Position numbers and translations under genes: made by a program | Assembly (NCBI GenBank): GCA_008638375.1 | Contig: CM018046.1 | Location: 40,849,706-40,913,705 of the forward strand | Direction of reading: 5' to 3' | Source of the DNA: Nyssa sinensis | Taxonomy: Eukaryota > Streptophyta > Magnoliopsida > Cornales > Nyssaceae | DNA length: 64,000 bases | Notes under the pieces: model-generated | What the model saw: only the letters and a program-made list of their open reading frames with translations | The model's database searches: none | What the model was told of the DNA's origin: nothing | Shown: positions 24,101 through 36,900 of the stretch, one piece after another | How the letters are laid out: every line of letters begins with the position of its first letter | How positions within the stretch are numbered: the first letter of the stretch is position 1

Positions 24101-27100
24101 GCTGCAGGTACTTACTTTGATGCATCTGTACTGAGTTTAAAAGTTGGGAATGACAATGTCACAACAGAAACAGAAACTCCTTTGCTGGATTTTCCGACTA
24201 GCCCACTGTGGACAAATGTTTATGTGGAGAACAATGCAAAAGTTTTGGTGCCTCTGCTTTGGACCAGAGTTCAGGTTGTCAAATTGCAGTCTCCTTAAAA
24301 TATATATCTTGTTTCTCTTGATTGTTTAAATTTTCTTGTCCTCTTTATGTGGACTAAAAATATTGGTATGGAGACTTCCTCTTAGCTTGCATCTGTCTCC
24401 TTAAATATGCCTTCTTCTGGTTTTCCTAGAAGTGGTGAGACAACCATATCTCATTTGAAGGTTTATGTATTTTATTTCTTTATCTATCTCTCACCCTAAG
24501 ATAGTGGACAATGAAATTAACTATAAAGACTTTGGGAACAGGTTATCTATTGATAGTGGGTTGCATATAAACCATTTTGGATTCAATGTCATTGTCATTT
24601 TTTTTTTTTTGGGGGGGGGGAGGGGGATGCAAGATGGGGTGTCAAGTAAGGCTAACAATTCTTAGCATTTTTTTGTGGCCTTAAGAAGAATAAACCTCAA
24701 TTGGTGTCTTGGCGTAGTGGTAACTCATCTGCATTATGGTGCGGACACCAGGGTTTGAATCCCATAATCTGTTGCTTGGCACAAAAAAGGAAGAAAAAAG
24801 GGAGCCAAAATCTTGGTTTGGTTTGAGCCCATAGTCAGGTTGACTTTGCCACTATGCTTGAAGGGACTACAAGATAATGGGAAGTTGTGGAGATTTCCTC
24901 ACATCTTAAGGGGGATTTGTTTCCCCTCTTTTGGATGCTTCCTTTCTTGAACACTAGGACTGTGGTCCTCAAAAGAAGATTCTGTTGCTATATTCTCTTT
25001 CTCCGGAATTTTAATATCGGGAAGCATAGTTATAATTTTTTGTTTTCTCTTTTTTTGGGGGGGGGGGTGTATCCATCTATTGCTTCAAAGGTTCTTTAGA
25101 ATCTAAAATGACACAATTAGAGACTGTCTTTTGCTTTTTTTTGCATCATGCATAAAAATAGCTTCATGGCAAGTCCTTAAAAGCACAATGAGATTTTTCT
25201 ATTGAAGTAAAAATTATGAAAACTTGAAACCAGTAAGCTGGAACTTGGAGCATATACACATCTAACATAATATAATGTATAGTTATGAAACAAATACATT
25301 GCTGAACTTTGTCTAGATTATTTTAGATATAACTTCAAAATAGTTTTTACTTAAAATTTTTAAATTTTAATAATCAGTGGAATAATATTTTGTATTTTGT
25401 AAATACATTGTCTAAAACACTAATTCTGAATGTTTGATATAGAAAATTTGCTATTTGGATCTTAATTTATCATGTTTGTTGTAGACTTGTTGTGTATCTA
25501 TTTTGCAAGAATTAAATTTTTTGATTATTTCTTATTTATTAAGTTCAAGTGCATCTTTGTCATAAAAAAAAAAATTGAAGTTCAAATGAATCTTACCATA
25601 CATAGAATGGGATAATACAATAGTAGAGATGATACAGAAAATACATAAATTGATACTCAAGATACATAATTTGACAACTATCCGGAGAAGTTTACTAGAA
25701 TCTAGGGTCTAGAGTGGGTCAATGAGGTGATGGTTAAGATCAAATGGTTCTTAAGATTCTAAAAGATAGTAAGTATAGAGCACAATGGAAAATGCTTAGT
25801 TTTCTAAATTCTGTTAAAGAAGATTAAATGCTGGAAATCACCAAAGACATTTAAAATGCAGTTGAATGGACTTTGTGCAATGATAAGGTTGCTTTATTGT
25901 GACATGGACATCACGGGTTCATCTCACTTGTGGGGGTAAGACTACGTACATTTAACTCTTCCCAAACCCCGCAGTGGCTGGAGCCTCGTGCGCTGGGCTT
26001 GCCCTTATTCTATTTTTTCTATATTGCCAGCTCTTTCAAGGTGCTTGTATATATATTTATTTATTTTTCAAGTCTTTGTGATGAGCTTTGCTCTCCTTTT
26101 AGATTTTCTTATTCTCTAGATAAATTTGTGCTGGATGCAAGAAATTTTAATCCTTGCTACTTAAATCAATTTTATTTTACATGGAAAAAATATTTTTGGT
26201 GGTAATTTTGCTCTTTGTACAAATAGCGCCCCCTTAGAAGAATTGTTTTTAATACTTTGTTAAAACTCTTTCATTGTATAGGTGAGAGGCCAAATTAGTT
26301 TACTTTGTGGGGGCAACATCATCTTTGGATTGTCGGAGTATCCAATCTCTGAATTTGAGCTTGTTGCAGAAGAACTTTTAATGAGTGATTCTATCATTAA
26401 GGTATGAGATTTACTCACAAGTGTTTTATGTTATTTTGAGTTCTGTGTTAAGCTGTGGACCAGTGGTGATCTATCCATTCTATTATGCATCACCATCTGA
26501 TCTGGATAGAGTTTAATGGTGAAAAAGACTAGCGCACTTGCCAACTAGTTGGAATGTAATGTTTGGTCAAATTAAGTATCTCCTACAAGATGAATTGCTT
26601 CTTGTTTTTTGTTGAATTTGTCCTTTCTTATTATTCACCACCAATTTTCATCTGTTGGATCAAATCCTTGAGATAAAGCATTGTCTGGATGATTTTGTCT
26701 CTCGTCTTTCATCCAACCAGCACAAATGACATTTCTCATTCTTAAGCCTGTTGTGATTGGAATTTTATCATAAAGCTTCCGCATGGAGACCCCACATACT
26801 AATGTCATGCTTTGACAACCTTGAATGTGTTTTCTGGTTTCCTTTTAACTGCTTTGGTTTATTTTCGTCATATAAATTCTTTTATAATTAGGTGATCAAA
26901 ACCTTGGTGTTCTTATAAGTTGATTGCTATAGTAAAAAAAAGAAAGAAAATTCATTAGACAAGCTTATTTTCTAAAGAAATTTACTATTTAAATGGAAAT
27001 CATGATTACAGAATGACCCAAGGTCATATATCTCTATCTGCCTTCATTTTGTGAAATGCCTGTTTTTTTCATTTATGTTTCTGTTGTACAGGAAACAAAA

Positions 27101-30100
27101 TATTTTGCATGACATACTAATTTTGAGATGATAATATTCATTGTACTGTGTTATGATTGGAAGGACCATGTGTTGAGATGATGGAATATTTTTATTCTCA
27201 TGGTCATGTATCATCCGTCAATTAGGGCTTGGGCTGTCTTATTTAGCTAATGAACTGTGCTTAACCCTCTTTTTGAAGCTTGTTTAATAAAAGTAGATGA
27301 GTGCAAACTGGCCCAAGCTCGCTCAGTAGGTTTGTGAAGATATTTACAAGATGGATGAAATGGAGAACATATTTACCAAATGGATGAAATGGAGATCTCT
27401 TGGGTGTTGCGTGATTGTAAAATGCCTGCAATGTTGATGGGAAAGTTCTGTAAGATGGCTATAAGGCCAATTATGCTCTGTAGTTCAAATGTTGGGTAAT
27501 TGAAACAATATGTTCATAAATTAAGTGCAGTGGAAATGAAGATGTTAAGATGGATGGGTGGCAATACGAGAAAAGACTGAAGGAAAAACTAATGCATTCA
27601 TGAGAAGTTCGGAAGTGACATCATTTGAAAATAAAATGAGAAGTCATTTAAAATTGCTGTTTGAATATAAAATGGGGACAAGTCATTTGAAATGGTCAGG
27701 CCAAGTGTAAGGTGGACTAATTAATGCCTTATTATGATGGTGGCCGAGGATTTTGAATGGGTGTTCACAGGGGTATATGGTCCAAATTAGCGGCAGAATG
27801 GGGCTTGTTTTGGGAGGAGCTTCGATCGGCAGCAAATAGAGGAGTTGAATATTGGGTGATTGGTAGTGATTTTAATGTGGCTCATTATCCGGGGAAAAGG
27901 AGAGGCAGGGGCAGGTTGACTAAGTGTATGAAAGACTTCTCATCTTTCGTAGATCAGTACTTGGTGGATATGCTCTTGGAGAGAGGGGGGGGGGGGGGGA
28001 GAGAGATTCACTTGGGTTAGTGACAAGGAGGGCCCAGCTATGTCTAGAGTCTAGATTGGATTGCTTTCTTATCTCTTCAGGATGGGAGAGGAAGTTTCCT
28101 AATACCACTCAGTCATGTCCTAAGCTTGTTTCATATCATATTCCGATTTTGCTGGATGGCTGGGAGATGAGATGGGGGAGAACCCTGTTCAGATTTGAGA
28201 ATGTGTGGTTGAGAGCTCCAGAATTCAGGGATAGGGTGGCTGGTTGGTGGAGACGGTACGATGTTAGGGGAGATCCGAGTTATGTTATGGAGAGAAAACT
28301 TAAGATGCTTAAGGCAGATCTGAAGAGATGGAATGAACAGGAGTTCGGTAATGAGCAGGCTAAGAAAGAAAGACTTTTGCTGGAAATTCAACACTTGGAT
28401 AGAAAGGAGAAGGGAAATATATTTTTGGAAGAGGAAAGGACCCATAGGGAGGGAAGGAGAGATCGGGGGGTGTGCTTAACATGGAAGAGATCTCCTAGAG
28501 ACAGAAGTCTAGAGTTCTTTGGCTGAAAGAGGGGGATAAAAACACTATATTCTTTCACAGGGTCCGCTATTGCTCATAAAAGAAGGAACAACATTAGTAT
28601 GGTTCAGATTGGAGAGAGGCGGTTGTGGGAAGTTGAAGAGATTTGGAACGATATTGTAGGATTCTTCCAAGACTTGTACACTGATGACTTGTGCTTGAAG
28701 GCTAGATTGGTAGATTTGGAGTTCAAGGGAGAGTGAAGCCTAACAACTAGAGAAGCCTTTTGAGGAAGAGGAGATTATTGTTGCCTTGAAGATGTGTTAT
28801 GGAGATAAGGTACTGGGGCCGGATGGGTTCACTCTAGCTTTTTGCAAACAATAACATTATTGGAAAGTGATTACAATGGATGTTATGTCGGTGCTTGTTA
28901 GTGTCATGACCCACACCCCACGTAGGATGGAGTTATGGTCCATGACCGGCCATCGAGGCCTTATATACGAATCGAATGGGCTATATAATGGATAGTTTAT
29001 TAATATAGTGGAAGCATAACAGTTTTTAACCTGTCAGGTTCACATCAAACTCATATCAACCACATTCGATTAGAGCAATTCTAAGTTTAATATTAAACTC
29101 ACACTTGTTAAATTTATTACAAGTGATTTACATTTACAGTTGGCCAACACACAAAAATAGCTATTGTATATATACAGAAGCCTACATAGGCTCAAAAGAG
29201 ATATTTGCAAGTCTTACTATACAATTTTACAAACTCTTCTTCCTTAAGCTTCCCTTCCCATCTTAAGCTTCATTACCTTGAAAAATTGGGTAGAAAATGG
29301 GGTGAGCTAATAAAGCTCAATGAATAATACCAATGTCTTGTCATAGGTTTTTATAGCAAAAGAAACTTTAAATAAAACCATGGATATCAAGCATTACTGA
29401 AATAATTCAAATGCATTTTCAAAAACGAAATTGCTATTTAAACATTTGAATAGCAATTAAGTAGCCTAATAGAGCTCATAACAGATATCAAATATCATTT
29501 AGCATGTTCATTACAACGGTCGGGACGAAAGAATCCGCGTCGACACGGATTCTGAACGGAATGTCATATATAATGACAGTCACTTATAGTGACACTGAAG
29601 AGATCTCTGGCCTATTTACGGGCCTACCGACTCTTAGTCCCCTGGTAAGGACATAATAAAAGGGGCCCGTGTAATGGCATCTACAGAAACACATTCTAAA
29701 TCATGTGATTATCCATAGATTTGCAAATCTATTAATCAAACATACTTATAAAATGTACTTCAATTTCATCAATAGAGAATATAGCATAATGCCTTGCTTG
29801 TTAAAACACAGAATAACATGTTTAACAATATCACATTCAATTCACCATTTTAGGGAACCGGATTACTCACTTTGTGTTCTTAAAGCACTCCTTGATTCTC
29901 TTTCTTTCTTAAGGAACCCTACATACATATATTTCATATTAGAACCATATTTGAGTGTAATGTAACATTATTTAGTTACGCTTGTCCCATTATAGTTCAA
30001 ACAACACAATCTAGGATTATGATAAAATTCCTCACATTCTAATTCCATTGGAGCGCCCTTTAACTCTTGTTAGAATTCATTTACATCAAATATAAAGTTT

Positions 30101-30884
30101 TTAAACAATTGGGACAGCAGCTGCACCATCCCCATTTATTCTGCTTATAAGTTTCATTTTTAACTTCCAAGTGTTGGTCGTTTTAACACTTATATCTAGT
30201 ATCTTAAATCATTATTTAGACAAATCATTTAACTTTAATTAAGGTATTTTCCTTTAATTTTCAAGCAGCATTTTTCCTTACCATTTCTCGCATTTAGAGT
30301 TCCTTTGATAATCTAATCATGCTAATTATAACCCAAGTAGTGCTAGGATTGTTTTAACACCATTAATCATTAGCCAATTAGTTTAATCAACACTCATTAA
30401 TCATGATGCATCCTTATATCATATATGTTGTTCTTGTATCCATGTAATTACTATTCCATGCAAAACTTGTTAGGACTTCAAGACTAGTTTAGAATTTCAT
30501 TTAATTCTTAATTGAATTTGAGTTTTTAGTTATTTTTAAATGTTTTTTTTTTTTCTGATTAAGTTAAAGAATAAGAGATTAGGACTAGAATTCATACTTT
30601 GATTGTTCAAGAATTCAACCTCTAGGTTAGTCCTCCTTAAACTTTTGTCTTTCTCCTTCTTGTTTTCTGTACTTTCTTTCTTGTTTTATTATTCTGTCTA
30701 ACACATTTTAGAGAGCTTCTTGCTTGTCTCTATAATTTATTTTGTAAGGCATAATAGATACAAACATGTATCTATATGTGGGCTAGGTGTCACCTTGTGA
30801 ACTCCCACATATTTGAAGTGTTTTGCTCTTATTAGCTCTATATTTCCTCTTTCTTATTAATCTGATTTTTTTTGGTCCCTTTTA

Positions 30885-30915
<31 letters not shown>

Positions 30916-33900
30916 CATATGTATAATACATGCATATATATATATCTATAAATACATATATATATCATATGTATAGTATATATATATATATATAGATACA
31001 TATATATAGACAAATCTGTACACAAGCTCCTCAAGAATAGTCAACAATGGTGGGCTAGATATTCCAAATTGTGGGTCCGTTGCCCATGTGAACAATTGTC
31101 TTTTTACCTTTCTCTAATTAAAATTAACTTGGATAATTATAAGGTTTATGTTATAACCTAGGATTAGTACAATTCTATCTCACTTAAACACCCTAATTAA
31201 CTTAATTAGGGTTAACTTAATTCACTAATCATGTATTAAGGTTATTAATTAAACATAATTAGTTTAGATATAACAAATTTTTAAGAACCTTCCAATAACC
31301 TATCACAAACTAGGTTAGTTTAGTTAAGTATGCTCTAATTATGCTTAACCTTAGAATAAGGATTAACCTAATTAATTATGTTTTAACTCAAGAATCATTT
31401 TAAAAGCCTACTAGAAATATCGTTTTGTTCATAATTTCTCCTACTAAGATTTTAATTATTGACTCACTATTCATACTAGTAAACTCATCACTTTGAATCA
31501 CATAGTTATGCTTAAAGCATACTCTAATCCACACTTTATCATTAATTGAAGTGGATTCACATATAACAATAAAATATAATAAAAGTAATAAGATGTAGGA
31601 TATTATAGTTACTTTCCATGAGTCTTGTAGATTTGAGAAGAGCCTAAATGCTTCATTCATTGCTTTGATTCGAGTGACTTTAAACCAATTAGCTTTGTGG
31701 GAAGCGTGTATAAACCAGTGGCTAAAGTTTTATCTTTGGGATTTAGGGAGGTTATGGGTAGGCGTTTGTGGGGTGAAGACATTCTAGATGTGGTGTTGAT
31801 TGCAAATGAATGTATAGGCTCGAGGAGGAAGAGGAGAGAAAGGGGTTTGGTGTGCAATTTAGATATTAAGAAAACCTATGATCATGTGAAATGGGGCTTT
31901 TTCTTATTCTTGCTAGCTAAGATGTGTTTTAGGGAGAAGTGGATCAGGTGGATTTAATGTTGCATATCTTTAGTTTCGTTCTTAGTGTTGGTGAATGGGT
32001 CTTTGGTGGACTTTTTTCAGTCTTCGATGTGGTTGAGGAAAGGGAATCCCTTGTCCTTGTTCTTGTTTATGATAGTGATGGAGGCTTTAGTAGGATGCTT
32101 GATAAAGTAGTTTCTGGTGGTTTGATGCAAGGTTTTCTTTTTGAGGATGGCTGGGGAAGGAAGGTAGAGATTTCTCATCTTTTATTTATCGATGACCATT
32201 ATTTTCTGTGAAGTGGAATAGGACCAACTGAGATTCCTAAGATGTGTTCTAGTATGTTTTGTAGCAGTGTTAGGATTGAAAGTTGACTTGAGACAAATAG
32301 AAATCATTCTAGTGGGTGAGGTGGAGGAGTGGGCTTTGTGGCGGCACCCGAGGGGGGGGGGGGGATTGGTTACCTCCCATTCACTTATCTCGGCTTGTCT
32401 TTAGGAGCTTTAGTGAGATGTGTTGCATTTTAGGATGTAGTTGTGGAGAGGTTTCAACATCGGTTGACTGGGAGGAAGAGGTAATATATTTTGAAGGGTT
32501 GTAGGGTACTCTAATTAAGAGTTCCCCTAGCTAATCATCCTATATATTATGCGTCTCTTTTTCAGATGCTGGTTGCGATGAAGAAAAAGTTGGAAAAGCT
32601 GCAAAGGGATTTGTTTTGGGGTGGGAAAAAAGATTGTTAGCCCTAAAGGTTTTCAACCAAGGGCATCTCAGTAATTTTGATGATTACAAAGCATTATCCA
32701 GTGGACTAATGATTTATCCAAGTGACAATGCAAATAGGTTATCTAGGTCAAAAGAAGATTGTTGACCAAGAAAATGACGAAAATCCATCAAGCTAAAAGA
32801 TTCCACTCAAGAGCATGTCCTAATGCAAAGATCAAAACAAGAGGAATGCTCTCATGATGACTCAAGCAAGGTGGACTCACTCAAACCCAAGGATTCAAGT
32901 GAAGACTTTTATTTTTCCTTATTTTGAGTTTTGGGTTTTGAGTGACATTAAGATTAGATTGATCATTAGTCGTAAGCTCTCATTATTTAAAATGATCATC
33001 TAAGGACTAATCTCAAATGATTTTTTCAAAACAAAACATTTAACTTAAAGTTTTGAAAGATCAAAAGGTTTTGACAAAAATACACATAGAAAGAAATAAG
33101 CTAGAAGACACTCACTGTCTAAACCAGTCGACCAGTTCTTAAAACCAGTGGACTGAAAAATGTCTGAGCACATTGTCCAAATCAATCGGCCTCCTAGGAG
33201 ATTTAGTCGACTATCCTTAAAAAGCAAAATAAGTGTACAAACAAAACCAGTCGACTGATTCATAGAACCAGTCGACTGATTCATAGAACCAGTTGACTGA
33301 ATGACCAATTGATGAATTGCCTAAGCACACTGTCTAAATCAACCGATCTAAAAGTTATATCAGTCGACCACTTCTCAAAGGCTAAACCATGTACAAATAG
33401 AACCAGTCGACTGATACTCAAAATCAATTGACTGATTGTTCTTAACCAAATGAACCTCAAACCCTATGGACAAATCAGTTGACCTAATCAGTCGACCAGT
33501 CCTCATTGCAGTCCACTGGTTGTTGATTCAATCGACTAATTCTGTTGATCTACCAATCACAAATTCAAATTTTGAACAGACAAAAAAGGGAAAAACGGCT
33601 CTTTTTGAAAAGCAATGGTCACATACTTTAAAGGGCTATAAATAGAGGTTCCCTAAGGCTTTCTAAGCTATCTCTTACAAGCTTACATTATCACATCCTT
33701 GTTATTGACTTTAGATTTACCATCTTCCAAATCTAGATCTGAAAGTTTTACGCATCTTAAATACTTAGAGTTTACACCTGATCAATTTTTAGAGAGTGAG
33801 CATCTTATTACACCAAAACTGCTCTTGAAGAGAGTGCTATTTTGGTAAACATCTTTGTATTATCTCATTGCGGTGAGAGTTATGAGTAGGTGCTACCCGG

Positions 33901-36900
33901 TGAGGCAAAATGGCATATTTTGCTAGGATAAGAGGGTTGTAGTTTTCGCTTTGTAAATGTTTGGTCTCCACCTACAAGGAGGTCACTATAGTAGAAAAAC
34001 GTAAGTGGGGATACTAGAGTTGAGGACGTAGGAAGTTTTCCGAACCTCGTAACTACTGTGTTTGCTTTCTCTCTCTCTCTCTCTCTCTCTACTCCTATTT
34101 ATTTACTGTGCATTTACAACATTCATTTTTGAAAAAACCAAAAAGAAAACTATATTTGTGAACTACCCTATTCACCCCCCCCCCCTCTAGGGTAAATATC
34201 TGGGCAACAAAGATGAAAGGAAGACCCACTTAGTGAGTTGGGAAAAGGTGAAATGGCTACTGATCGAAGGAGACTTGGGCCTCAAAGACCTAATGGTGTT
34301 TAACCAAGCACTTTTGGGTAAATAATTATGTAGGTTTGCAGTGGAGAATGATGTATTGTGGAAAGACATTATTTCTGCAAAGTATTGGTTTGAAGGAAGG
34401 CTATTAGAAAAGGAAGGGAGGGTTTTCAAAAACGGGTACGATGGGTAGTTGCGTAGGGTTAGATTTTGGGTAGGCCCTTGGTGTGGAGATGGCTTATTGA
34501 AGGATAGATTTCCCAATCTTTGTAATATAACCATGGATAAGGAGGCGTTGGTTGCGGATTGTGTTGTGCTTGAGTAGATTTGGGTTGGAAGAAAAAAGGG
34601 AGGTTGAGATTGATAGGGCAGTGGATAACAAAAAGAAATTTATTACCAAGTGTTTTTATATGAAGTTGGTGGATGGGAAGGAAAGGAGAAGTCGTTTCTA
34701 TGGCAGCTGATTTGGAAATCTAAAGTTCCTCTTCAGGCTGCATTTTTTGCTTGGCCAACAGCATGAGAGCAATTCTTCTGCGAATAACCTTCAGAAGAGA
34801 GGCTTCCATCTCCCAAGTCATTGTTTCATATGCAAGGAAGAGGTGGTGGATCATCTTTTAGTGCACTGTAAGGTGGCTGGGGTCCAGGGATGTGTGGGGC
34901 TTGCTTTTCTCTTTATTTAGAATTAGGTGGGTTATGCCGGTTTCCATTAGGGATTTTTTTTTTTGGGATGGAGGTGCAAGAGGACGCGGAAGGAGTTGAA
35001 GATAGTTTGGAAAATGACCCCCTTGTCTCTTATGGTGCCTATGGAGGCAAATAAAATAGAAGGACCTTTGAAGGAGTGGAACTTCCCGTGTGGAAGTTTA
35101 AAGATTATTTTTTAAGTACTTTGTGTGTTTTTTTTGGATCAAAGAAGAATACCCATAGTACTCATGTAGACTTATAGAGTTTTGGGGGGATCTTAGGGTT
35201 TAGTTTTTGTAGCCGGTTCCCCTTTTTTTTTTTTTTAAATTCAGTTTGCCCCCCTCCCCTTCAGGCGCTTTGTTTATTCTGATCAAGAAACGAGGACATG
35301 GTTTCCATAGATTTAATTGAAGATATCTCTTTAGATATTGGCATATAGCTGACCGGAGAAGAAGGATTCTTGGTGTCAAGCCCTTTCAATTGTTTTCTAT
35401 GAAACAAAAGTTAGTTTTCTAAGAGTCTCTTGTTTACTAAAATAAAGGGGGGAAAAAACGAAGAAAAATTTGAATTGATTCCAAACTTCACATTTTTTAT
35501 TCATGCCTAAATATAGACAATAATATCCTCAGTGTGATTCTTAATGTCTGATTAGTGCATTTTATGACAATCTTAATGTGTGTTGACTAAGTGAAGCTTT
35601 GTCATGCTAACGAGGAACTTAGCAATACTAATAATTACTTCTTTTTTTAAGAGATTGATTGGACCCTATTATCCAAAACCATTGTTTTTAACCAAAGCTT
35701 CTATGACTTCCTAAGCTTGATTTGACCCTAGAGTTTTCTTGATATTTAAGCCTTCTCGAGAACCTTAATCATGCCTTAATTTACTAATTTAGCAAGTAAT
35801 CATCCATAAACAATAGATTTGTACAATTGTACTAATCAAAGCAAGTTATATACGCTGAGAAATATTCTAGCGGGAAATATTCAGAGTACTCGAGAGCTCA
35901 TCATATAAGTTCTAATATTGCAACATAGGCAATACAATTGTAATAGGAAATCAAATAGAAGAGAAAAGTGAAACAAATCAATGAGTGTTTAGGCTAAGGC
36001 CATAATATAATTTCCTACCATGACATGTTAGATTTGAGTGTAATAAATCCAATTGAACGCAAATGTTTAGAAATTATTGGAAAAAAAAAACAAATTTGTA
36101 ATGTTTAGATAGAAAGAGAGTATAAAAGGGTTAATGATTGGAATATAGAAGACAGATATGGAAAAGGAGAAAAAGCAAAAAAGGTAGAGCACAACACAGT
36201 CTTCCAAACCTCTCTTATAGAATGGTACAATAGCTATGTGAATGAGCTAATGAACTTTTGCTTTTGCCCCTGAAGAGAGTTAGAAGTTGGGAAAGGGAAA
36301 AAAGGAAGATGGAGAAGGAAGATGAAGCAGACCAGCGATAATAACATACATGGTCAGGTGGCCTTGGGTTCTCGAAACTTGTCTGAAATCCTTATTTTTT
36401 TAGATTGTAATTAGGTCCTTGTTAAGAGAGTGAGGGTGCAAACTTTGAAGAACTACATCTTGTCATTAATCAAACAAAATGGGACAAGCATTCTGCAATT
36501 AAGAAGTGCACCTAATACTAAAAGAATGAAACACTTATAGTAAGCTAATACAGTTTCCAAAAGGGACCTAAGCTGTGTCACTCTTGTACTAGTTTAGTTT
36601 CCTATTTAGTGTCAGGATGAATCTCTCTATTTGCATCCCATTTTTTTCTTTTTAACTTTCTTCCTTCCTTCTTTGTCTTCTTGCAAACCCTGACATGAGC
36701 CTAATCTTCAATTTATTGCAACTAATGTTCTATAACATTATCTAAATGTAGTGTCTAAAAATATTTTTTTGTTCTCTTCTTGTTTAGGATATGTTCTTAG
36801 TTAGTTAATTTCATTCTTTCAGTTCCCTAAAGGCATTTGCTAACTCTTCCTTTGATATCTAAAATAGCTCTTTTTTTATGAGTAAAGGTTTATGGAGCAT

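Larger units (their letters stand above)
27727..35290 (+). mobile_element. L1-type LINE in intron 4, split by two solo LTRs
   Basis: Three blocks are collinear. The first, 27727-28901, has the endonuclease (VIGSDFNVAHYPGKRRGRGR, SRLDCFLISSGWERKF) and the RT start (ALKMCYGDKVLGPDGFTLAF). The second, 31613-32634, has FHESCRFEKSLNASFIALI, YKPVAKVLSLGFREVMGRRL, LLFIDD in place of the catalytic YADD, and KLEKLQRDFLWGG. The third, 34215-35290, has ERKTHLVSWEKVKWLLIEGD, the WFEGRLLEKEG region and a decayed C-terminus. The LINE totals about 3.3 kb without inserts and is 5'-truncated in the endonuclease. Stops, frameshifts and a 15-G run at 27985-27999 show it is dead. Confidence 0.88.

Noticed and set aside
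24710..24762. tRNA gene, because of good A and B boxes
   Set aside because: No acceptor stem or anticodon arm can be drawn; the boxes belong to a SINE. The same applies at 6990-7053 and 25880-25925.
27924..28526. A 200-aa frame as a separate gene
   Set aside because: It carries LINE endonuclease and linker motifs and is entered through a 15-G run; it is part of the interrupted L1.
33120..33545. CRISPR-like array
   Set aside because: The palindromic words have irregular spacing and no unique spacers, and they lie inside a plant LTR.
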